From JBCBKL01 sp038521825 (lineage in GTDB: Bacteria; Pseudomonadota; Alphaproteobacteria; Rhodobacterales; Rhodobacteraceae), in the NCBI GenBank assembly GCA_038521825.1, contig JBCBKL010000001.1:310001-374000 (forward strand): 64,000 bases of DNA, in the 5' to 3' direction. The notes beneath the pieces were generated by a model. That model saw only the letters and a program-made list of their open reading frames with translations. It did not search any database and was not told the DNA's origin. Numbering within the stretch: position 1 is the first letter of the stretch; every line of letters starts with the position of its first letter. Positions 7,483-16,027 of this stretch are shown piece by piece. A program made the translations under genes and the position numbers.

Positions 7483-8700
7483 ATGACCCACTACGACGAT
7501 CTCGAAACCCGCGGTGCGGATGAGCGGGCGGCTGACCTGGCGCGGGCTATGCCCGATCAGATAGCCCGTGCGAAGCTGATGACGGGATATGCGGATACAT
7601 TGGGCGATGTGGATCCTGATAGAATAACTACAGTGGCGGATCTGGCCGCGCTGCCCGTATTGCGCAAATCCGATCTGGGAGCGGCGCAGAAGGCAAAACC
7701 GCCACTGGGCGGTTTCACCACGGGGGTCAGCCAGTTCACCCACGTGTTTCAGTCGCCGGGCCCCATCTATGAACCCGGCGCGACGGATGCCAAGGACTGG
7801 TGGCGCTTTGCCCGCTTTCTTTATGCGCTTGGGATCAGGTCGCAGGATATCGTTCAGAACTGCTTCAGCTATCATTTCACCCCTGCCGGGCTGATGTTCG
7901 AAAACGGAGCCCACGCGTTGGGCGCCGGTGTGTTTCCGGCGGGTACCGGCCAGACGGAGCTTCAGGTGACGGCGGCGCGCGATATTGGAACGACCGCTTA
8001 TGCTGGCACGCCAGATTATCTAAAAATCATCCTCGACAAGGCAGATGAGATGGGTGTGAGCCTCAACATCACGCGGGCGGCTGTCGGCGGTGGTGCGTTG
8101 TTTCCGTCACTGCGTCAGGAATATGCCGATCGCGGTATCATCTGCCTGCAATGCTATGCCACTGCTGATCTGGGCAACATCGCCTATGAGAGTCCTGCTA
8201 TGGAGGGCATGATTGTCGACGAGGGCATGATCGTCGAGATCGTCACACCCGGCACGGGCGACCCCGTACCAGTGGGCGAGGTGGGAGAGGTTGTCGTCAC
8301 GAACCTGAACCCTGATTATCCGCTCATTCGCTTTGCGACCGGTGACATGAGCGCCGTTATGGAAGGGGCCAGCCCTTGCGGCCGGACCAATATGCGCATC
8401 AAGGGTTGGATGGGCCGCGCGGACCAGACCACCAAGATCAAGGGCATGTTCGTGCGGCCTGAGCAGGTTGCCGCAATCGTCGCGAAGCATCCCGAAATTG
8501 CCCGGGCACGTGTTGTCGCGACGCGTTCAGGCGAACAGGATGCTATGACAGTAAAGATCGAGAGCACGGGTGGTGACGCCGATACTTACGCCGCTAGCGT
8601 GACCGACTTTCTCAAGCTGAAGGGTACCATCGAGATCGTGCCGCCGGGTTCCTTGCCGAAAGACGGCCTAGTGATCGAGGATCAGCGCATATACGATTGA
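7483..8700 (+). CDS. phenylacetate-CoA ligase family (PaaK-like) AMP-binding protein
   Basis: A 405-residue ANL-type adenylate-forming enzyme of the PaaK branch. It should convert an aryl or other carboxylic acid plus ATP and CoA to the acyl-CoA. Visible signs are the early ADLAALPVLRKSDLG segment, the C-terminal-half ATGDMSAV aspartate region, IKGWMGRADQTTKIKGMFVRP (hinge plus the PaaK-specific KGMFV motif) and the DGLVIEDQR end. The glycine-rich P-loop seen in classical PaaK is not obvious: a VFQSPGPIYEPGA region stands in its place. The ATG at 7483 is preferred over the adjacent GTG at 7480. It ends the importer operon and probably acts on the imported compound. Confidence 0.82.
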   Translation: MTHYDDLETRGADERAADLARAMPDQIARAKLMTGYADTLGDVDPDRITTVADLAALPVLRKSDLGAAQKAKPPLGGFTTGVSQFTHVFQSPGPIYEPGATDAKDWWRFARFLYALGIRSQDIVQNCFSYHFTPAGLMFENGAHALGAGVFPAGTGQTELQVTAARDIGTTAYAGTPDYLKIILDKADEMGVSLNITRAAVGGGALFPSLRQEYADRGIICLQCYATADLGNIAYESPAMEGMIVDEGMIVEIVTPGTGDPVPVGEVGEVVVTNLNPDYPLIRFATGDMSAVMEGASPCGRTNMRIKGWMGRADQTTKIKGMFVRPEQVAAIVAKHPEIARARVVATRSGEQDAMTVKIESTGGDADTYAASVTDFLKLKGTIEIVPPGSLPKDGLVIEDQRIYD

Positions 8701-8710
8701 GGAAACTGCC

Positions 8711-9067
8711 TCACGGTTCGCCAGCGACGGGGACAAAGCCGCCAAATATCAGACGCTTTCCGTCAAATGGCATCGGGTTGTTCTCTGGTGACAATCTTGG
8801 ATCGGCAATCATCTTTTGCATGCCTGCGTCCCGCGTCGCTTTGTCGGGCCAAACAATCCATGAAAACACGACCGTTTCGCCGGGTTTCGCTTTGACCGCA
8901 AGCGGCATTGATGTGAGCGTGCCGTCGGGCACGTCGTCGCCCCAGCAATCCACGACGCTGAGCGCCCCGACCTTCTTAAGATAGTCTCCGAAAGACCTGC
9001 TGTGTTCGACGAAATCCCGTTTCTTTTCGTCCGGCACCGCCGCGAGAAATCCATCGACATAAGCCAT
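8711..9067 (-). CDS. DUF1428 family protein
   Basis: A 118-residue cytosolic protein matching the DUF1428 family (dimeric alpha/beta barrel fold), with the N terminus MAYVDGFLAAVPDEKK and the family pattern VVFSWIVWPDKATRDAG followed by MPFDGKRLIFGGF near the end. The start is the ATG next to GGGAGC rather than an upstream ATG at 9115. No reaction is known for the family. It is convergent with the CoA ligase, 10 bases away, and divergent from the iron-type permease. Confidence 0.85.
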   Translation of the reverse strand: MAYVDGFLAAVPDEKKRDFVEHSRSFGDYLKKVGALSVVDCWGDDVPDGTLTSMPLAVKAKPGETVVFSWIVWPDKATRDAGMQKMIADPRLSPENNPMPFDGKRLIFGGFVPVAGEP

Positions 9068-9239
9068 CTTGAAGCTCCCAATCTGGACGATCCTGGCATC
9101 GCCTATCCGATCCAATCATAGCACAAAAGTTAAAACGATTGGATCGTGAGGGCCATAACTTGTGGGCGGTCGTTGGACCCTCTGGAAATCCTACGGTTTT
9201 TGTAGGACAAGTGTACGATTTCATGCGCCAGAGTGACGG

Positions 9240-10907
9240 ATGACTACGATCAGCACCAACGAGAACCCACTGGGCCGCAGCCCGCGGAAAACGCCGCGCG
9301 GACTCGCCTTTTCAGCGCTTGTCGTGGCTGCCTTGTGTGTTTTGCCGATGCTTGCAGTGGCGCTGGCTGCCCTCTTGGGCGGCCTCGGTACGATCGGACA
9401 ACTCTGGCAGTCGGTTCTGCCACGCTATACTGGCAACACTGCGCTCTTGGTTGTGCTGGTCGCCGCAGGTACCTTCATGCTGGGCACGGGTGCCGCATGG
9501 CTGGTGACGATGACGCGCTTTCCGGGTGTCCGCTTTTTCGAGGTAGCGCTGGTCTTGCCGCTTGCCTTCCCGGCTTATGTGCTTGCCTACGCCTATACGC
9601 ATGTGCTCGATCATCCAGGGATCGTTCAGACCACGCTCAGAGCCTTCACAGGATGGGGTCCGCGCGACTACTGGTTTCCCGAGATACGTTCGCTCGGTGG
9701 CGCAGCAATCATGTTGGTTCTGGTCCTTTACCCTTACGTTTACCTGTTGGCGCGGGCGTCGTTCCTGCAGCAGAGCGGTTCAACCTTCATGGCGGCACGA
9801 GCGCTTGGCAGCAGACCGATCGGTGCGTTCTTTCGCGTAAGCCTGCCTCTGGCGAGGCCAGCTATTGCCGCAGGGGTTCTTCTCGCGGTAATGGAGACGA
9901 TCGCGGATTTTGGTACGGTCGCCTATTTCGGGGTGCAAACCTTTGCCACTGGGATCTACACCAGTTGGTTCACGCTGGCCGATCGGGCGGGGGCCGCGCA
10001 ATTGGCGCTGTGTTTGCTGGCCTTCGCGCTGGTGTTGGCGGTTCTTGAACGGGCGCAGCGCGGTGAAGCGAAATACCACGATCCCGCCCGCGGGCAAAAG
10101 AGGCAGGCGCCGCTATCGCTAGAGGGATGGTTTGCCGGTTGCGCGGTCGTGCTTTGTGCCATCCCGGTGTTTCTGGGTGCGCTGCTGCCCATCGTCATTC
10201 TTTCGAGCATGGCGATCGGGTCAGAGCAGGATCTTTTGAGCCCCCGGTATCTGCGGTTCATCCAGAACTCGGTGACGTTAGCGGGTGCGGCGGCCGTTCT
10301 GACGGTCGCTGCGGCGATTGCGGTTGGGTTCTACCAGCGCTTGTCGCCCGGCCATGTCTCTTACGGGGCGGGATATCTGGCGCGGCTTGGCTATGCGGTC
10401 CCGGGCGGCGTCATAGCGGTTGGATTGATCGCCCCCTTTGCAGCCTTCGACAATGCGCTTGATGCCTGGATGCGAGACACGTTCGATATCTCGACGGGGC
10501 TGCTGATCACCGGATCGATTTGGCTTTTGGTTATCGCCTACATGGTGCGATTCCTTGCTGCGGCACTTGGGGCCTACGAGGGTGGGCAGGCCTTGGTCCA
10601 CGCGAATATGGATGCCGCCAGCAGGTCGCTGGGACAGGGGCCGCTGGCGACGTTGCGGCGCATTCACCTGCCGCTTCTGACGCCGAGCTTACTGACCGCT
10701 CTATTGATCGTGTTTGTGGACGTGATGAAGGAGTTGCCAGCCACGCTGATCATGCGCCCGTTCAACTATGACACGCTTGCGGTTCAGGCCTACCGCCTCG
10801 CCTCGGATGAGCGGCTTGGAGGGGCGGCTGTTCCCAGTCTGGTTATCGTCGCGATGGGGCTACTGCCGGTGATCCTAATTTGCCGGCAGGTGGGGCGAAA
10901 GCGTTGA
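9240..10907 (+). CDS. iron(III)-type ABC transporter permease, duplicated (FbpB-like), without partner genes
   Basis: A 555-residue inner-membrane permease made of two fused halves, as in FbpB/SfuB ferric-iron transporters. Each half ends in an EAA loop that docks on the ATPase: AARALGSRPIGAFFRVSLP in the first and ASRSLGQGPLATLRRIHLP in the second. About 12 membrane spans are expected. The last conserved segment VDVMKELPATLIMRPFN is characteristic of ferric permeases. Neither a binding protein nor an ATPase gene adjoins it, so it must work with subunits encoded elsewhere or be a leftover of a broken operon. A 118-base stretch after it holds nothing recognisable. Confidence 0.88.
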   Translation: MTTISTNENPLGRSPRKTPRGLAFSALVVAALCVLPMLAVALAALLGGLGTIGQLWQSVLPRYTGNTALLVVLVAAGTFMLGTGAAWLVTMTRFPGVRFFEVALVLPLAFPAYVLAYAYTHVLDHPGIVQTTLRAFTGWGPRDYWFPEIRSLGGAAIMLVLVLYPYVYLLARASFLQQSGSTFMAARALGSRPIGAFFRVSLPLARPAIAAGVLLAVMETIADFGTVAYFGVQTFATGIYTSWFTLADRAGAAQLALCLLAFALVLAVLERAQRGEAKYHDPARGQKRQAPLSLEGWFAGCAVVLCAIPVFLGALLPIVILSSMAIGSEQDLLSPRYLRFIQNSVTLAGAAAVLTVAAAIAVGFYQRLSPGHVSYGAGYLARLGYAVPGGVIAVGLIAPFAAFDNALDAWMRDTFDISTGLLITGSIWLLVIAYMVRFLAAALGAYEGGQALVHANMDAASRSLGQGPLATLRRIHLPLLTPSLLTALLIVFVDVMKELPATLIMRPFNYDTLAVQAYRLASDERLGGAAVPSLVIVAMGLLPVILICRQVGRKR

Positions 10908-11025
10908 CAATTGCGCCAAAGGCGGCGGCCGAGACACCCGAGGCATTGCCGCCACGAAGACTGGAGATCGCGCCTCTATGCGAAGATATGACACCTGGCG
11001 GCGCCGCTCTGTTAGGCGGTGTTAA

Positions 11026-12420
11026 TCAAGCGAAGACTCTGGTCAATGCCCCATCCACCGCATCCGTGATCGCGTCGATGTCATCACCGGTCGAGATCAG
11101 CGCGGGCGAGAAGCATAGCGTATTATTCTTGCCCGGCACTGACCGGTTCGTGGCCCCGATGATGACCCCTTGCGCCATACAGTCCGCGACGACCGCCTGA
11201 ACCCTTTTTTCATCCATGGGTTCTCTAGTCTCGCGGTCGGTCACCAGTTCCGCCCCGCAGAAGAGACCCTTTCCGCGGACCTCTCCGATGACGGCGTGTT
11301 TGTCCATCAGTGCATGGAGGTTTTCGATCATCCGCTCGCCCATGGCCGTGGTGTTGTCGAGCAGTCCCTCGTCTTCGATGATCCGCATGTTTTCCAGTGC
11401 TGCCGTCGGCCCGGCCGTGCAGCCACCAAAGGTCGAGATGTCGCGGAAATAGTTCAGAGGATCGGTCGCATCGTCCTTGAACATGTCAAAGACTTCTTCG
11501 GTCGTGACAAGACAAGCGATGGCGGCATAGCCAGATGCCACGCCCTTCGCCATGGTTACCATGTCGGGCTGCACGCCGTATTGCTGGTAGCCGAACCAGG
11601 TGCCGGTACGGCCTACGCCACAAACCACCTCGTCGATATGCAGCAGGATGTCGTACTTTTTGCAGATTTCCTGAACGCGCCGCCAGTAGCCCTCGGGTGG
11701 AGTAATGACGCCACCGCCTGCGGTGACAGGCTCGAGGCAGAGCGCGCCGACGGTATCGGGCCCTTCACGCAAGATCACCTCTTCGATCTGACCGGCGGCC
11801 CACTCGCCGTAGTTTTCGACCGGTGCGCCATCTTGTTCGTGGCGGCGGTATTCGAGGCAATGGGGCACGCGGACAAAGTCTGGTGTGAATGGGCCATACT
11901 GGACGTTGCGTTCGTCCTGCCCCCCCGCCGACAGGCATGTGATCGTAGTACCGTGGTAGTCCCGGTCGCGATAAAGGATCTTGGTCTTCTTCCCGCCATA
12001 ACGCTTGTGTGCGATCTGTCGGACCATCTTAAAGGCCTTCTCGTTGGCCTCTGACCCTGTGTTCAGAAAATAGACCCGGCTTAGACCCGGCATCTTGCTG
12101 ACCAGCTTTTCGGCAAAAAGTGCACCCGGGATCGACCCGCCCGAACCGGCAAAGTAGTTCATCTTGATCAGTTGGTCGCGCACCGCATTCGCAATGCTCT
12201 CGCGCCCGTAACCGACATTGACGGTCCAGACACCGCCTGAAACCGCGTCCAGATGTTCTTTGCCTTTCTGGTCCCAGACCCGCATCCCTTTGCCTTCGAC
12301 GATGATGCGCGGATCAGCGCCGGTAAAGAACGGCTGGTGTTGGATCAGGTGATGCCAGACATGCGCACGATCTGCTTCGACCACGCGGGAAATATCATTT
12401 TCGTTGAACGTGCCGTCCAT
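11026..12420 (-). CDS. tpa: taurine--pyruvate aminotransferase
   Basis: A 464-residue class-III PLP aminotransferase that transfers the amino group of taurine to pyruvate, giving sulfoacetaldehyde and alanine. Fold-type I signs are NTGSEANEKAFKM, DYHGTTI, HIDEVVCGVGRTG and the PLP lysine in TMAKGVASGYAA. The start is the ATG at 12420, which has AGGAGG six bases before it; upstream in-frame ATGs are rejected. It is divergent from tauABC, and the shared 337-base region carries direct repeats like TauR sites. The next pathway enzyme, sulfoacetaldehyde acetyltransferase (Xsc), and a tauR gene are not in this window. The alanine formed can be recycled by the alanine dehydrogenase at 60321. Confidence 0.93.
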   Translation of the reverse strand: MDGTFNENDISRVVEADRAHVWHHLIQHQPFFTGADPRIIVEGKGMRVWDQKGKEHLDAVSGGVWTVNVGYGRESIANAVRDQLIKMNYFAGSGGSIPGALFAEKLVSKMPGLSRVYFLNTGSEANEKAFKMVRQIAHKRYGGKKTKILYRDRDYHGTTITCLSAGGQDERNVQYGPFTPDFVRVPHCLEYRRHEQDGAPVENYGEWAAGQIEEVILREGPDTVGALCLEPVTAGGGVITPPEGYWRRVQEICKKYDILLHIDEVVCGVGRTGTWFGYQQYGVQPDMVTMAKGVASGYAAIACLVTTEEVFDMFKDDATDPLNYFRDISTFGGCTAGPTAALENMRIIEDEGLLDNTTAMGERMIENLHALMDKHAVIGEVRGKGLFCGAELVTDRETREPMDEKRVQAVVADCMAQGVIIGATNRSVPGKNNTLCFSPALISTGDDIDAITDAVDGALTRVFA

Positions 12421-12757
12421 GATGGCCTCCTGATCCATATTGTTGGTGGGCATCTTAGCTGAAACCGAATCCTTTTTTGTCTGTAGGGCCAAAAATATGA
12501 GGTCTTTAGGGCCAGAATTTTGTGACCAATGTCTCCAATCGCCCGAAAACACAGCGAAATCCCGATTTCGGAAAGCCAAAACTGCGGTTTGGAATGGGAT
12601 TCGCAGGGTAAGGTCCAAGAAAAATCGTTGATCCGACAGGGATTATGGGTTCGGATCGTTACATCGCCGTCACATCCTAGCGGCTCAGAGAGGCGGATGA
12701 CCGCCCGCAACACCACAGGCTGTGCGCAGCGCACGGTTCAACAGGGGAGAATACCGA
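12421..12757. promoter_or_regulatory. divergent tpa/tauA control region with direct repeats resembling TauR operators
   Basis: This 337-base gap separates tpa and tauA. Two 13-base direct repeats, GTCTGTAGGGCCA (12479-12491) and GTCTTTAGGGCCA (12502-12514), differ at one position and start 23 bases apart, about two helical turns. On the minus strand the second contains CTGGCCCTAA, close to the CTGGACTTAA direct repeat described for the MocR-type regulator TauR in Rhodobacter capsulatus. They lie 59-94 bases upstream of the tpa start, the expected place for an activator site. Binding by TauR is inferred, and no tauR gene is visible nearby. Confidence 0.55.
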
Positions 12758-13768
12758 ATGACACTCAAATCAAAGCTCATGGGCGCGGTTGCAGGCGTGG
12801 CCATGCTGACAGGCGCGCAAACTGCATTGGCCGGCGGCCATGGCGGTGAGATTACCGTTGCGTACTTCCTGGAGTGGCCGATGCCTTTCCAGTTTGCCAA
12901 AGAAATGGGCACGTACGAAGAGGTTATGGGCACCAAGATCAACTGGGTCAGCTTTGACACCGGCACCGCGATGAGCGCGGCCATGGCATCAGGCGACGTC
13001 CAGATCTCGGTCAGCCAGGGTGTCCCGCCCTTCGTCGTCGCGGCCAGCGCTGGCCAAGACATTCAGATCGTTGACGTGGCCGTGTCCTATTCAGAGAACG
13101 ACAACTGTGTCGTGGCTTCCGCGCTTGAGATCGACAAGGAAAGCGCGGGCGAACTGGCCGGCAAAAAGGTTGCAGTCCCACTCGGCACGGCCGCTCACTA
13201 TGGTTTCCTCAACCAGATGAACCACTTCGGTGTCGACATCGGCACGATGGAAATCGTTGACATGGCACCTGCTGAAGGTGCGGCTGCATTGGCACAGGGT
13301 TCGATCGACATGGCGTGCGGCTGGGGTGGTGCGCTGCGCCGCATGAAAGAGCACGGTAACATCCTGCTGACTGGTGCCGAGAAAGAAGCGCTGGGCATCC
13401 TGGTCTTTGACGTCACATCGGCTCCGGCGAACTTCGTCGCCGAAGAAGGTGAACTGCTGGCGAAGTTTCTGAAAGTCACGGCAGACGCGAACGCGATGTG
13501 GGCGGACGAGGCAAACCACGCCAAAATGTTGCCAGTCATCGCGAAAGATGCCGGTATGGACGAGGACGCAACAGCGGCCACGATCTCTACCTTTGTCTTC
13601 CCGACGGTCGAGGATCAACTGGGCGGCAAATGGCTGGGCGGTGGCGCTCAATCCTTCATGAAGGGTGTTGCTGACGTGTTCGTGGGCGCGGGTTCGATGG
13701 ATGCGGCGCTCGAGTCATACGAGAACGCTGTGAACCTCGCACCGCTGCAGGCTGCGAGCGAAATGTAA
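12758..13768 (+). CDS. tauA: taurine ABC transporter, periplasmic binding protein
   Basis: A 336-residue periplasmic protein of the nitrate/sulfonate/taurine class. The signal peptide runs to about residue 25 (GAQTALAGG). Mature features are EITVAYFLEWPMPFQFAK, FDTGTAMSAAMASGDVQIS and SQGVPPFVVAASAG, the usual ligand-pocket strands. GGGGAG precedes the ATG at 12758. It captures taurine for TauBC. The family assignment is strengthened by the divergent taurine aminotransferase. A hairpin follows its stop and separates it from tauB, probably keeping the binding protein in excess. Confidence 0.9.
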   Translation: MTLKSKLMGAVAGVAMLTGAQTALAGGHGGEITVAYFLEWPMPFQFAKEMGTYEEVMGTKINWVSFDTGTAMSAAMASGDVQISVSQGVPPFVVAASAGQDIQIVDVAVSYSENDNCVVASALEIDKESAGELAGKKVAVPLGTAAHYGFLNQMNHFGVDIGTMEIVDMAPAEGAAALAQGSIDMACGWGGALRRMKEHGNILLTGAEKEALGILVFDVTSAPANFVAEEGELLAKFLKVTADANAMWADEANHAKMLPVIAKDAGMDEDATAATISTFVFPTVEDQLGGKWLGGGAQSFMKGVADVFVGAGSMDAALESYENAVNLAPLQAASEM

Positions 13769-13775
13769 TGACGCT

Positions 13776-13801
13776 GGCCCGCGCGGGGAACCGTGCGGGC
13801 C
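13776..13801 (+). terminator. hairpin between tauA and tauB
   Basis: GGCCCGCGC pairs with GTGCGGGCC (9 bp with one G-U) around an 8-base loop, with no T run after it. Like the hairpin behind the liv-type binding-protein gene, it probably protects the upstream mRNA end or causes partial termination rather than ending the transcript. Confidence 0.5.
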
Positions 13802-13871
13802 ACGACTGATACAGGCAGGGACAAACCCGGCCGTTTTGGCCTGAAGAAGAGGCCAGCCAACAGGGGGCCCC

Positions 13872-14678
13872 ATGTCAGGACTTTCCATTCAAAACATATC
13901 CATGCGCTTTGAGCTGCCGGCTGGCGGCCATGTACAAGCGCTGAAAAACGTCTCGCTCGAACTCAAGGCGGGCGAGATCATGAGCGTGCTGGGCCCTTCG
14001 GGCTGCGGAAAGACAACACTTCTCAATATATTAGCGGGTTTTCTGGCGCCCACCGAGGGGCAAATCGTCTTGAACGGTCACCGGGTCGAGGGCCCTGATG
14101 CGGAACGGGGTATGGTGTTCCAGCAAGGTGCCCTGTTCGAATGGATGAGCGTGCGCGACAACGTCGGTTTTGGCCCTTCCATGAAAGGGATGCCCAAGAA
14201 CGACAAGGCCGAAATCGTCAACCATCTGCTCGATGTTGTTGGCCTGCAGGATTTCAAGGAAAAGGCGGTTTACGAGCTGTCCGGCGGGATGCAGCAGCGG
14301 GTTGCCCTTGCACGGTGCCTTGCCAACGAACCGGACGTGATCCTGATGGACGAACCGTTGGGCGCGCTGGATGCGCTGACCCGAGAAAAGATGCAGTCGC
14401 TGGTTTTGAAACTCTGGAAAGAGACGGGCAAGACCATCATTCTGATCACTCATTCGGTCGAAGAGGCGTTGCTGATCGGTGAGCGATTGCTGGTCATGGC
14501 CCCGCGCCCCGGTCGAATTCACAAGGAATACCGGCTGCCTTTTGCCGATATCGGCGTTGATCAGGATTTGCGGGAGGTTAAGAAGCATCCGGAATTTGCC
14601 CAAAGACGCGAAGAGATCCTCGGTATGATCTGGGACATGGAAGAGGAAATCATGGGCCGGACGGAGGCAGCGGAATGA
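13872..14678 (+). CDS. tauB: taurine ABC transporter, ATP-binding subunit
   Basis: A 268-residue ATPase of the taurine/nitrate importer class. Walker A is GPSGCGKTT (about residues 43-51), the signature is LSGGMQQRVALARCL, Walker B is VILMDEPLGALDA and the switch histidine is in LITHSVEEALLIG. All catalytic residues are present. Its stop overlaps the tauC start by four bases (ATGA), so the two are translationally coupled. It energises taurine import with TauC. Confidence 0.92.
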   Translation: MSGLSIQNISMRFELPAGGHVQALKNVSLELKAGEIMSVLGPSGCGKTTLLNILAGFLAPTEGQIVLNGHRVEGPDAERGMVFQQGALFEWMSVRDNVGFGPSMKGMPKNDKAEIVNHLLDVVGLQDFKEKAVYELSGGMQQRVALARCLANEPDVILMDEPLGALDALTREKMQSLVLKLWKETGKTIILITHSVEEALLIGERLLVMAPRPGRIHKEYRLPFADIGVDQDLREVKKHPEFAQRREEILGMIWDMEEEIMGRTEAAE

Positions 14679-15940
14679 TCCCCTTCCTGATTTACACCGC
14701 GATTTTCATTGCCTCCTTTATTATCGTTCGCGAGGTTTCCAAGCGTGTGGCGATCCGCGACTTTACGTCCCTGAAAACGGTGACCTTCGGGGATGAAAGC
14801 GCCGTTCGGTCCAACAGGACAGCGTCGGTTGTGTCGATCCTCACGCTCTTCCTGCTGTGGGGCATGTTCACAGGCTCTAAACTCTTGCCCGGGTTCCTTC
14901 ATGCGCCCGGACCCTTCGAAGGCGTCGGCACGTTCCAATACACCGCCCAGGCTGGCAATGATCGGGACACCGCCGAAGTGACCGTTGTGGTGCATCCGAT
15001 CGATCAGAATACGGACGCGCCCGAGGTCGATGCCGGCGATGGATGGGCCAAGAATGACAGCGTCGCGATCGGCATGTGGCGGTCTGGTCTCTTGCGGGTG
15101 GATCGCAACGACGAGATCGGGCGGGGCGACGGCGCAGAGGTGGTCGAGGTCAATGGCGAGAAGATTGCGCCCGGCGGATCGGTCGATGTCGGCTGGGGCA
15201 CCGTCACGCTTAGTGATAAGGGTACGCCGAATATCATTCCGGCGCGAGGCTGGCAAATGGAGTCGATTTGGCTGCCGGCGCCGGAAGCCGTGTGGCAGCG
15301 TATGGTCGATATCGCCCAGGAAGGTTTTCGGGGTTCGACGCTGCTGCAGCATCTGGGGGTCTCGCTTTATCGTGTCCTTGCCGGCTTCTTCTTCGGTGCG
15401 CTGGTCGGCATCCCACTCGGTTATGCCATGGGCCTCAGCAACTGGTTCCGGGGATGGTTCGACCCGATTGTCGAATTCATGCGTCCGGTCCCACCTTTGG
15501 CGCTGATACCGCTGGTCATCATCTGGGCCGGGATCGGCGAGAACGGCAAGGTGATCCTGCTATTTCTCGCGGCTTTGTGGATCATGGCCATCTCCGCCCG
15601 ATCTGGCGTCAGCGGCGTGAAGATCTCGAAAGTGCACGCGGCCTATTCGCTTGGCGCATCCAAGGCCCAGATCATGCGGCACGTGATCGTGCCAAATTCG
15701 CTGCCCGACATCTTTACCGGGGCACGGGTTGCCATGGGCGTATGCTGGGGCACGGTGGTTGCCGCCGAACTCGTCGCGGCGGAGCGTGGTGCAGGCATGA
15801 TGATCATGGTCGCGTCCAAGTTTCAGAACACCGACATCGTGATCATGGGCATCATCCTGATCGGCATCATCGGCTTTGGCATCGACATGCTGATGCGATA
15901 CGCCGAAAGCATGCTGGTGCCCTGGAAAGGTAAGGGTTGA
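14675..15940 (+). CDS. tauC: taurine ABC transporter permease with an extra periplasmic domain
   Basis: A 421-residue permease, about 145 residues longer than E. coli TauC. The C-terminal 230 residues are the standard domain, with the cytoplasmic EAA loop AAYSLGASKAQIMRHVIVP. The N-terminal part adds a membrane anchor (residues 1-18), a second hydrophobic span (about 53-66), then about 110 mostly hydrophilic residues (80-195). That insert contains beta-rich stretches such as GTFQYTAQAG and DTAEVTVVVHP that look immunoglobulin-like. It would face the periplasm next to TauA. The gene overlaps tauB and is followed by a clear terminator. Confidence 0.88.
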   Translation: MIPFLIYTAIFIASFIIVREVSKRVAIRDFTSLKTVTFGDESAVRSNRTASVVSILTLFLLWGMFTGSKLLPGFLHAPGPFEGVGTFQYTAQAGNDRDTAEVTVVVHPIDQNTDAPEVDAGDGWAKNDSVAIGMWRSGLLRVDRNDEIGRGDGAEVVEVNGEKIAPGGSVDVGWGTVTLSDKGTPNIIPARGWQMESIWLPAPEAVWQRMVDIAQEGFRGSTLLQHLGVSLYRVLAGFFFGALVGIPLGYAMGLSNWFRGWFDPIVEFMRPVPPLALIPLVIIWAGIGENGKVILLFLAALWIMAISARSGVSGVKISKVHAAYSLGASKAQIMRHVIVPNSLPDIFTGARVAMGVCWGTVVAAELVAAERGAGMMIMVASKFQNTDIVIMGIILIGIIGFGIDMLMRYAESMLVPWKGKG

Positions 15941-15965
15941 ACCCTCCTTTTCAGATCTCGCGAGG

Positions 15966-16004
15966 AAAAGCGCCTGCCTGACTGGCTTGGCGCTTTTTTT
16001 CTTT
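15966..16004 (+). terminator. Rho-independent terminator after tauC
   Basis: AAAAGCGCC pairs with GGCGCTTTT, and an inner GCC/GGC extends the stem. A run of T (CTTTTTTTCTTTT) follows directly. It closes the tauABC operon. Confidence 0.85.
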
Positions 16005-16027
16005 TCAACCGTTGGGCCATTCGATAA

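Noticed and set aside
10908..11025. Remnant of an ATPase gene after the iron-type permease
   Set aside because: No Walker or signature motif can be read in any frame of this short stretch.
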